Source: Candidatus Neomicrothrix sp. UBA2974 | GTDB lineage: Bacteria > Actinomycetota > Acidimicrobiia > Acidimicrobiales > MedAcidi-G1 | NCBI GenBank assembly: GCA_002348705.1 | Contig: DEAU01000037.1 | Coordinates: 43,603 to 62,505 of the forward strand | Direction: 5' to 3' | Length of the DNA stretch: 18,903 bases | Part shown: piece after piece, positions 13,789 through 18,903 of the stretch | Layout: the number at the start of each line of letters is the position of its first letter | How positions within the stretch are numbered: position 1 is the stretch's first letter | Notes under the pieces: model-generated | Told to the model about the DNA's origin: nothing | Seen by the model: only the letters and a program-made list of their open reading frames with translations | Database searches by the model: none | Made by a program: the position numbers and the translations under genes

Positions 13789-14265
13789 ATGCGGATGCTA
13801 ATCCTTCTAGGACTTGCCCTCCTTTGGGCCGCTGTGCTCGTTCCGCCACTGATCCGCAATCGGGATGTGCTTCTGCGGCCAGTGGTCGCGTTCGCTGGAG
13901 TGGGCCGGTCCCTCGGGCGATCCGGTCCTCAGCATCTACGGGCGGCTCACATGACCGCCACCTCAATACCCGCCGATCCGCAGTCGGCTCGCCGTCGTCG
14001 TCGAGACCTGATGGCAACCCTTGTAGGGCTCGCCACCTTTACGTTTTTCGGTGGAGTCGCTGTCGGAGGTGTCGTCTGGATGATTCACTTCATGATTGAC
14101 GTTCTCCTCGTGGGATACGCAGTTCTAGTTACCCAACGACATCAGTCGGAGGCAGAGCGCAAGGAAATCGTGGTCCCTTTCCGAGCCAATGGCCCTCTTA
14201 TGGGCGGGATCGGTGCCTCAGCAGCCATGCGCGACGAGGCGGTCCTGAATCGCAAGGCCAACTGA
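13789..14265 (+). CDS. SepX/GlpR-like actinobacterial membrane protein
   Basis: 158 aa from the ATG at 13789; a second ATG at 13795 has better spacing to AGGGG and is equally possible. The N-terminal membrane segment is followed by a VPPLIRNRD turn (18-26). A polar stretch (27-67), a five-arginine block (68-72) and two close membrane segments (about 74-94 and 96-115, with VVWMIHFMIDVLLVGYAVL) follow, then a polar tail. This order matches actinobacterial SepX (Streptomyces) and GlpR (mycobacteria), FtsZ-associated membrane proteins of the divisome. In mycobacteria that gene also lies near moeA, and here it follows moeA-moaA-moaC. It is shorter than the known proteins, which have a long middle linker. 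The assignment rests on architecture, short motifs and synteny. Confidence 0.6.
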   Translation: MRMLILLGLALLWAAVLVPPLIRNRDVLLRPVVAFAGVGRSLGRSGPQHLRAAHMTATSIPADPQSARRRRRDLMATLVGLATFTFFGGVAVGGVVWMIHFMIDVLLVGYAVLVTQRHQSEAERKEIVVPFRANGPLMGGIGASAAMRDEAVLNRKAN

Positions 14266-14278
14266 CCAGTTGCCTAGC

Positions 14279-14297
14279 CGACCTTCGGGTCGTTCCC
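14279..14297 (+). terminator. UUCG-loop hairpin, candidate terminator after the SepX-like gene
   Basis: CGACC-TTCG-GGTCG (14279-14292) is a perfect 5-bp stem with a stable UUCG tetraloop, 13 bp after the SepX-like stop, followed by TTCCC. It would insulate the tRNA gene just downstream. The T-tract is poor. Confidence 0.42.
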
Positions 14298-14299
14298 GC

Positions 14300-14305
14300 T
14301 ACCAT
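14300..14305 (+). promoter_or_regulatory. Candidate -10 box (TACCAT) for the tRNA-Ala gene
   Basis: TACCAT fits TANNNT and ends 12 bp before the first base of the tRNA, giving a start about 5-6 nt upstream of the mature 5' end. No good -35 is visible; that position would fall in the preceding hairpin. Confidence 0.35.
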
Positions 14306-14317
14306 CGGCCACCCTGC

Positions 14318-14391
14318 GGGGGTGTAGCTCAGTTGGCTAGAGCGCTACGTTCGCAACGTAGAGGTCGTGAGTTCGATTCTCATCACCTCCA
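14318..14391 (+). tRNA. tRNA-Ala, anticodon CGC
   Basis: 74 nt fold into a full cloverleaf: acceptor GGGGGTG with CACCTCC, D arm GCTC/GAGC, anticodon arm CTACG/CGTAG with loop TTCGCAA (anticodon CGC, decoding GCG), a 5-nt variable loop, T arm GTGAG/CTCAT with loop TTCGATT, and discriminator A. The third acceptor pair is G-U, the identity element of alanine tRNAs. The CCA end is not encoded (CCG follows), so it is added after transcription. It stands alone, convergent with the gpgS-like gene. Confidence 0.96.
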
Positions 14392-14448
14392 CCGCATGGC
14401 CTAGAGGCACTATGCGAGCGTTGCTGGCTACTTCCAACTAGTTGGTCT

Positions 14449-15699
14449 TCAGCTGATCTCACCGGCATTGTCGGCATTGACTGCGTCGACTAGTCGGTCG
14501 GAGAAGTCTGGTATTTCGGACCGGATCCTGGCCCAAGTGGGGAGGAAGGCGGGTTCCAAAGGGTCTTTGAGGAAGTCGTCACCAGCCCGGACGATCGCCC
14601 GAGCAAAAACCTGTATGGCAGCCTCCTCGACGTGCCGGTCGAAGGCCAAGCCGTTGAATGCCGCATCAGCTTCGTAACGATCGATGAGGTCGAGTGCGTT
14701 GCGGTCATAGGCAGCTTCTAGCGAGCGAAAACTCTCGGCAGTTAGGACGGTTCCTCCTATGGCCAGTCGCCGGTAAAGAGCCTTTGCAATTTCGGCGCTC
14801 ATCCGATGAAGGCCATGGTCGGGATCGTCCGCCGATAGAGCGCGGTGCTTGTGGTCATAGCTGTCAGCGATGTCCACCTGGCAAATACGGGTCGTGGGCA
14901 GGTGTCGATAGACCTCGGACAGGACCCCTAGCTCCAGTCCCCAGTCCGAAGGAATGCGAAGGTTGGCCACCACATCGGTGGTCATCGCGAACTCGCCGGC
15001 CAGTGGGTATCGGAAGCTGTCGAGGTAGTCCAAGTAGCCCGAAGGTCCAAAAGTGGTGGTCATGGCTCGTACCAGCGGGGTCACAAAGAGTCGGGTTGCT
15101 CGACCGAACATCCGGGGAGTTCGGTCGTCGGTCGGGCCGATTCCGTTTGAAGACCGGTGGTAGTAGCCCTTGGCAAAGTCAAACCGCCGTGACGGGTGGG
15201 CAATCGGTGTGAGGAGGCGGGCTGGAAGGGATCGGTCGTAGTTGCGAATGTCGGCGTCGTGGAGGGCAACAACCTGTCCTTGTCCGGCGGCTAGGAAGTA
15301 TCCGAGACAGGACCAGACGTTCCGTCCCTTGCCGGGAGGGCCGGGTGGGAGGTATTGGCCCTCCAATTCGGCTCGCAAAGCCTGAAGGCGTGGCCCGTCG
15401 TTCCAAAGAATTCTAAGCTGCTGGGGAAGTCTTGAAAAGAGGTTCCGGGCCCGGTCGAAGTCCTCGGTATGGGCTCGGTCCAGCCCGACGATCACTTCCT
15501 CGAGATACGGCACAGCAGCCAACTCGTCGAGAATTCCTTCGAGTGCGGGGCCGTCAAGATCGGCGACTAGGCAGGGAATGATCAGTGACATTGGTCGGTC
15601 GCTGCTCCACACTTTCAGGTCCTGCTCCAGATCCTCGGTCGTGCGGCGACCAAGGTCGTGAAGAGTCGCGATCACCCCGTTCTGGAAGAAGTCAGCCAC
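14449..15699 (-). CDS. gpgS: Glucosyl-3-phosphoglycerate synthase-like glycosyltransferase (GT81 type)
   Basis: 416 aa from GTG 15699, chosen because a -10 box ends 6 nt before it and the N-terminus ADFFQNGVIATLHDLGRR matches the family. The GT-A fold shows the nucleotide-binding stretch PMSLIIPCLVADLDGPAL (36-53), PGKGRNVW (122-129), the metal-binding DxD as HDADI (D148, D150), YLDSFRYPLAGEFAMTTDVV (225-244), PSDWGLELGVLSEV (250-263) and DIADSYDHKH (276-285). The family transfers glucose from NDP-glucose to 3-phosphoglycerate, giving the precursor of glucosylglycerate. That product is a compatible solute and, in mycobacteria, the start of methylglucose lipopolysaccharides. The closely related mannosyl enzymes are the main alternative. 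No gpgP-type phosphatase is adjacent. A 12-bp palindrome (CCAACTAGTTGG, 14434-14445) lies 3 bp beyond the stop. Confidence 0.85.
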   Translation of the reverse strand: MADFFQNGVIATLHDLGRRTTEDLEQDLKVWSSDRPMSLIIPCLVADLDGPALEGILDELAAVPYLEEVIVGLDRAHTEDFDRARNLFSRLPQQLRILWNDGPRLQALRAELEGQYLPPGPPGKGRNVWSCLGYFLAAGQGQVVALHDADIRNYDRSLPARLLTPIAHPSRRFDFAKGYYHRSSNGIGPTDDRTPRMFGRATRLFVTPLVRAMTTTFGPSGYLDYLDSFRYPLAGEFAMTTDVVANLRIPSDWGLELGVLSEVYRHLPTTRICQVDIADSYDHKHRALSADDPDHGLHRMSAEIAKALYRRLAIGGTVLTAESFRSLEAAYDRNALDLIDRYEADAAFNGLAFDRHVEEAAIQVFARAIVRAGDDFLKDPLEPAFLPTWARIRSEIPDFSDRLVDAVNADNAGEIS

Positions 15700-15705
15700 A
15701 AGGCG

Positions 15706-15711
15706 AGGCTA
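15706..15711 (-). promoter_or_regulatory. Candidate -10 box (TAGCCT) for the gpgS-like gene, leaderless
   Basis: On the minus strand TAGCCT is followed by 6 nt (CGCCTT) and GTG 15699, with no Shine-Dalgarno between. The divergent gap to the first lipoprotein (15700-15897, 198 bp) contains this box and that of the lipoprotein; I see no other ordered element in it. Confidence 0.42.
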
Positions 15712-15883
15712 GGAGGACTCAATCCCGAGGCCACGGCCGGCTTATCTAGTTTCTTAACTCGTTCCTGGTGGCACCCAAAGGAAATCGGCCTTAGTTCCCA
15801 GCATTTTCCTGAAGCGGTTCCCTGCAGATGGTCCTTGCGGATTCTCTGCTGGGTCGATAGCTGCGGATTCAGCCTGACGTCGT

Positions 15884-15889
15884 TAGCGT
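15884..15889 (+). promoter_or_regulatory. Candidate -10 box (TAGCGT) for the lipoprotein operon
   Basis: TAGCGT fits TANNNT and is followed by 8 nt and the ATG at 15898; no Shine-Dalgarno precedes the ATG. The transcript would be leaderless or nearly so, as at four other starts in the window. Confidence 0.38.
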
Positions 15890-15897
15890 TCCATCGG

Positions 15898-16740
15898 ATG
15901 AAAGGCTTTCTCAGCTTGTTCTGCAGTCCTCTTCTGCTGCTGGCGGCCTGTGCGGCTGATGGGCCCTTGTACGGCACTGCCCGACCGGTGGTCGTGCTGT
16001 CGGCAGACCAAGCCACCGAGATCGTCGTTCCGGCGGGCTTCGGAGCGGCCACTACTACTCTGTCCAGCGTCGCTACCTCGGAGGCGGTTGGGTCCAACGC
16101 TGTTGAGAACGAAGGCGACGAGTCAGTCGTTGACGGTTTCGTAGAGACCTCGGCCGAGATCCCCGCTACGACGACCAACACCGACGCCCAGGAAACGTCT
16201 ACCTCTGTCGTCGACCGTATGGCAACCGATACAACAGCGGCGACTACCACAACGACCACCACAACGACCACCACAACCGTCACCCCGACGAAGGAGACAG
16301 TTCCTCTAGCTGAGGAGGAAATTAATCCGGGCGTGAAACTCATGGGGGCGCTCGATGACTTCAATCGGTGCCTAGACGGCGAAGGTCACGAATGGATTGG
16401 TTTTCCGAATGCCGATCTCGGGGATGTCCCGGTCAATCAGCCCAGCTACTTGGCGGCGCTCCAACTGTGCAACAGTCGGACCCAGATCTCGAAGGCGTAC
16501 CAGGAATTTCAGACCTCTCGATCAGATATGTCGCCCGAGGAGATTGAACAAGAGAACCGGGACTTGATCGATCTGGTCGACTGCCTGCGGGGGCGAGGTT
16601 GGGATGTTGGAGAGCTCAGGCCGGACGAGACCGGGCTGTTGAACCCTGGGGATCAGTTCTCTGGGCCAGATGGTGACGTCGTAACTGATGACATCCGCGA
16701 CTGCGCCAGCGAGATCGCTTTGACTCGGGAGGGGAGCTAG
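15898..16740 (+). CDS. Secreted lipoprotein with Thr-rich linker and four-cysteine domain (paralogue 1)
   Basis: 280 aa. The signal peptide MKGFLSLFCSPLLLLAAC has a lipobox LAAC (lipidated C18). A short segment with ATEIVVPAG follows, then a Ser/Thr/Glu-rich linker with a run of 12 Thr (116-127). From about 132 comes a compact C-terminal domain: ETVPLAEEEINPGVKLMGAL, then four cysteines (C158, C191, C229, C269) in FNRCL, LQLCNSR, DCLRGRGWDV and DIRDCASE, which could make two disulfides. The block PDETGLLNPGDQFSGPDGD (242-260) is acidic. No enzyme motif is present and I do not recognise a named family. The CLRxxGW segment recalls small secreted domains encoded beside actinobacterial membrane-fusion/ABC-export genes (inference). 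The next gene, 4 bp downstream, is its paralogue. Confidence 0.85.
   Translation: MKGFLSLFCSPLLLLAACAADGPLYGTARPVVVLSADQATEIVVPAGFGAATTTLSSVATSEAVGSNAVENEGDESVVDGFVETSAEIPATTTNTDAQETSTSVVDRMATDTTAATTTTTTTTTTTTVTPTKETVPLAEEEINPGVKLMGALDDFNRCLDGEGHEWIGFPNADLGDVPVNQPSYLAALQLCNSRTQISKAYQEFQTSRSDMSPEEIEQENRDLIDLVDCLRGRGWDVGELRPDETGLLNPGDQFSGPDGDVVTDDIRDCASEIALTREGS
16243..16278 (+). repeat. Thr-codon microsatellite, 12-bp period
   Basis: Twelve consecutive Thr codons follow the pattern ACC ACA ACG ACC repeated, so the DNA has a perfect 12-bp period for over two units. The run encodes the middle of the lipoprotein linker. Slippage by whole units would change linker length without breaking the frame; slippage is possible but not shown. 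Confidence 0.8.
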
Positions 16741-16744
16741 AGAC

Positions 16745-17518
16745 TTGGAAGAGATCGGCACTTTCCGATTGTGGCCGACGCTCTTGGTAGCGGTCCTGCT
16801 CTCTGCCGCTTGCAGTGGGGGCGAGGTTTCGACGGAGCGAACGGTGACCCTGCTGACCGAAGACGGCCCGTCGGAGATCGTGGTGTCGACTGCAGCGCCG
16901 ACGACCACAACCACAGCCACGACCACGACTGCGGCCACGAATATTCCCACCACTGAAGCGGTAACGGAGGGACGGTTTGACGCCGCCGATGAGGAAGCCA
17001 CTGCTTCTGAAACCAGCGAGGTGCCGACCACAGCGGAGCCCGAGACCACCACTACGACCGAGGCAAAGGTTAAAGAGACCATTCCGTTGGCTGAGGAGGA
17101 GGTCCCAGCAGGGATCAAGATGATGGACGCCCTTGAGGAGTTCAACCAGTGCTTAGCTGATGACGAGGTGGAATTCATCGGCCGACCTGACAACACCAAG
17201 GGTCCGGAGGATCCTGTCAACCAACCCGAGTACATACAGGCGCTCACATCTTGTGCCGGGAGGTCGGGGATCGTGGACGCAATGCAGGAGTTCCAGGTAT
17301 CGAGGGCTGGCCGGACCCCCGACCAGATCCGGGCAGATAACGAACAGTTCATTGTTCTCACCGGCTGTCTTCGTTCAAAGGGGTGGACGGTCAGCGACCC
17401 AGTGCCCGATGAGACCGGCTCCTTGGGCCCGGGAGAGGATTTCAGCGGCCCTGATGGCGATTTAGACATGGACGACATCCGGTCCTGTATTAGTGAGAGC
17501 AACCTGAGCGACGAGTGA
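16745..17518 (+). CDS. Secreted lipoprotein with Thr-rich linker and four-cysteine domain (paralogue 2)
   Basis: 257 aa from TTG 16745, preceded by a strong purine-rich ribosome-binding site (GGGAGGGGAG) 8 nt upstream. A hydrophobic signal segment (LWPTLLVAVLLSAAC) ends in a likely lipidated C23; serine rather than leucine at -3 is slightly atypical. It matches paralogue 1 throughout: SEIVV after the signal, Thr/Ala linker, ETIPLAEEEVPAGIKMMDALEEFNQCL, QEFQVSR, GCLRSKGWTV, PDETGSLGPGEDFSGPDGD and DDIRSCISE. The four cysteines are C136, C170, C208 and C248 at near-identical spacing. The core is much better conserved than the linker. Its role is unknown; the pair most likely arose by tandem duplication and is expressed together. 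Confidence 0.84.
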   Translation: MEEIGTFRLWPTLLVAVLLSAACSGGEVSTERTVTLLTEDGPSEIVVSTAAPTTTTTATTTTAATNIPTTEAVTEGRFDAADEEATASETSEVPTTAEPETTTTTEAKVKETIPLAEEEVPAGIKMMDALEEFNQCLADDEVEFIGRPDNTKGPEDPVNQPEYIQALTSCAGRSGIVDAMQEFQVSRAGRTPDQIRADNEQFIVLTGCLRSKGWTVSDPVPDETGSLGPGEDFSGPDGDLDMDDIRSCISESNLSDE

Positions 17519-17591
17519 GCCGGTATGCCGACCGGATCGTCTTAGGCGGCCCGGACAGTGTTCCGGATCGGAGATCGACACGGAGATAGTT

Positions 17592-18903
17592 ATGAAGAAG
17601 ATCTTGGTTCTGTTGGTTCTGGTCGCCGCTGTGGCCGCCGCAATTTGGCGGCCCTGGGAAGACGACGCGGTGGCTATCGATCTAGGCGTAGATCGGGCTA
17701 TCGCAGAGTCAGTGTCCATCCGGACCCTTACCGACGAGATAACTATCCGTGGTGAACTCCGCCGGGATGAACTCCAAGTGGTGACCGCGTCTTCTGCAGG
17801 GAAGGTTGGCGCAGTCACGGTGGCTGATGGGGACACAGTTGCAGCGGGCGATCTTCTTCTCAGCGTGGACGGACGTCAGGTTGTAGCTGTTGACGGTGAC
17901 TTCGCGTTCTACCGATCGCTGGATGTTGGGTCAGAAGGGGCTGACGTGCGGCAACTCGAGGAGGTTCTGTCGGCAGCAGGCTATGACGTCGGCGACATCG
18001 ATGATCTCTACACGGAGGAAACGCGAGCAGGGCTCGCCGCGTGGCAGGCCGCACACGGTTACGTTGGGACCGCGCCAGAGGCCGACGAAGTGGTGACGGT
18101 GACGCTTCAGGCCAATCCCGTCGGGTACACCGTCGGCGCAGTGAATGCGGTATCGGTTCGCATAGGACCGGCTCGGCCGACGACGCAGGGATTGCAGTCT
18201 GGTCAGACCGCAGAGTTAGTGACTACAGCGGCCGCTGTGGTCGATGCAGTAGCCGCAGCTGACGCGGTTGTTCCAGTGATCGAGATCTCGACTGGTTCGG
18301 TGGTGGTTACCGAAGGCCGGCCAGTGATTGTCACCGTTGCCGCCGACGTGGCACCGACTACCGACTTGGAGGTACCTATCGCAGTGTCGGGAGATGTCAC
18401 AGTGGATGACGATTATTTGGCGCCCGATGCAACGGTAGTCATTCCGGCCGGATCCACATCGACCACCGTGGAGATTGCCACTGTGAGCGACACCGAGCGT
18501 GAACCATATGAGGACTTGAAGGTGACCATTGCCGGTGGCTTTGATTCACTGAGCGCTGTCGCACCACAGACTCTCGCCGTTTACGACGCCCGAAAGGAGG
18601 TCGATGACCTGCTGGAACGGGTGGACGAACTCGTTGAGGACATTGCCGAAAAGGAGGACGACGTAGCTGATCTAGAGGCTGAAGACGAAGCGGTTACTGT
18701 CGCCGAAGCCCGTCTGGTCGATGCCGGGATCCTCACCGAGGTTCAGGCTCGGTCTGGCGATGTCAGTCCCGCCGAGGCCGAGAATCTAGAGAACCTCCAA
18801 AAGCAGGTGGATGACACCGCTGAAGTGGTGAGTGACGGAACGGACTTCATTACCACGGTGGAGGAGCGGCTGGTCAGCCTGGGGATCCTCACCGAGGTTC
18901 AGG
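17592..18903 (+). CDS. Membrane-fusion-like envelope protein with peptidoglycan-binding-like and Calx-beta-like domains (C-terminus off the right edge)
   Basis: 437 codons are visible, with no stop. The ATG at 17592 has GGAG 6 nt upstream. Residues 3-19 form an uncleaved-type membrane anchor after MKK. Residues about 50-105 (ITIRGELRRDELQVVTASSAGKV...GDTVAAGDLLLSVDGR) look like half of the barrel-sandwich of membrane-fusion (HlyD/MacA-type) adaptors. Residues 105-160 resemble a PG_binding_1 helix bundle (GSEGADVRQLEEVLSAAGYD...TRAGLAAWQAAHGY). Residues about 228-320 resemble a Calx-beta domain (SVVVTEG, VDDDYLAPDATVVIPAGST, EDLKVTIAG). From 334 a strongly charged helical region begins, containing GILTEVQ twice, 52 residues apart. 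It lies 73 bp after lipoprotein 2. An ABC exporter often follows such adaptors; that would be outside the window. Confidence 0.75.
   Translation, partial: MKKILVLLVLVAAVAAAIWRPWEDDAVAIDLGVDRAIAESVSIRTLTDEITIRGELRRDELQVVTASSAGKVGAVTVADGDTVAAGDLLLSVDGRQVVAVDGDFAFYRSLDVGSEGADVRQLEEVLSAAGYDVGDIDDLYTEETRAGLAAWQAAHGYVGTAPEADEVVTVTLQANPVGYTVGAVNAVSVRIGPARPTTQGLQSGQTAELVTTAAAVVDAVAAADAVVPVIEISTGSVVVTEGRPVIVTVAADVAPTTDLEVPIAVSGDVTVDDDYLAPDATVVIPAGSTSTTVEIATVSDTEREPYEDLKVTIAGGFDSLSAVAPQTLAVYDARKEVDDLLERVDELVEDIAEKEDDVADLEAEDEAVTVAEARLVDAGILTEVQARSGDVSPAEAENLENLQKQVDDTAEVVSDGTDFITTVEERLVSLGILTEVQ
18726..18903 (+). repeat. 156-bp-period coding repeat, at least two copies of a 22-bp identity
   Basis: The same 22 bp beginning GGGATCCTCACC occur at 18726-18747 and 18882-18903, in the same reading frame, encoding GILTEVQ. 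The surrounding LVDAG/LVSLG residues also match. The second copy runs to the window edge, so the repeat number is unknown. It lies within the helical region of the membrane-fusion-like protein. Confidence 0.7.

Noticed and set aside
14394..14448. Possible terminator after tRNA-Ala
   Set aside because: Only a loopless GCCT/AGGC pairing and a 12-bp palindrome near the gpgS stop are present, without a T-tract; too weak to call.
15672..16364. 230-aa minus-strand frame with poly-Val
   Set aside because: Antisense of the Thr12 repeat and of the gpgS-lipoprotein gap; no start signal.
16522..17502. 326-aa minus-strand frame opposite the lipoproteins
   Set aside because: Its long Val/Ser tracts are the reverse complement of the Thr-codon linkers; the plus strand has signal peptides, ribosome-binding site and paralogy.

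Overview
The window is chromosomal DNA of a high-GC actinomycete, most likely a member of Acidimicrobiia. This rests on an actinobacterial-type Dxs (TPP-binding stretch NDNGRSYAPTVG), a ferrochelatase with a C-terminal cysteine cluster, a SepX/GlpR-like membrane protein beside molybdenum-cofactor genes, Thr-rich lipoproteins, and several start codons 6-8 nt after a TANNNT -10 box (leaderless style). The class assignment is inference. There are no insertion sequences, phage genes or CRISPR arrays. Most of the window is housekeeping; the last 3 kb looks more lineage-specific.

Layout. (1) 1-2096, minus strand: a crotonase-family enzyme, ferrochelatase (hemH) and the start of an unrecognised protein form a tight operon. 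It diverges from nfuA (2163-2861, plus), an Fe-S carrier. (2) 2912-5871, minus strand: a possible 84-aa small protein, a PAP2-family membrane phosphatase/transferase and dxs (first step of the MEP isoprenoid pathway); the last two overlap by one base. (3) 6054-9732, plus strand: tldD-tldE (metalloprotease pair) and uppP (undecaprenyl-diphosphate phosphatase). (4) A convergent fmdB-type zinc-ribbon gene (minus, 9792-10160). (5) 10240-14265, plus strand: plsY overlaps moeA, followed by moaA-moaC and a SepX/GlpR-like membrane protein. A terminator-like hairpin and an unusual run of GC-rich inverted repeats lie between moaC and the latter. (6) tRNA-Ala(CGC), then a convergent gpgS-like glycosyltransferase. 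(7) 15898 to the end, plus strand: two tandem paralogous lipoproteins and the start of a large membrane-fusion-like envelope protein combining a barrel-sandwich half, a peptidoglycan-binding-like insert, a Calx-beta-like domain and a repeated helical region. It runs off the right edge.

Functional themes: cofactors (heme, Fe-S, Moco), and lipid and envelope assembly (Dxs makes the precursor for polyprenol carriers, UppP recycles undecaprenyl-PP, PlsY starts phospholipid synthesis, PAP2 and the SepX-like protein act in the membrane). The most novel-looking part is the lipoprotein/membrane-fusion module at the right end. Second are the palindrome cluster upstream of the SepX-like gene and the small ORF between tldD and the PAP2 gene, whose ribosome-binding site lies in a hairpin.
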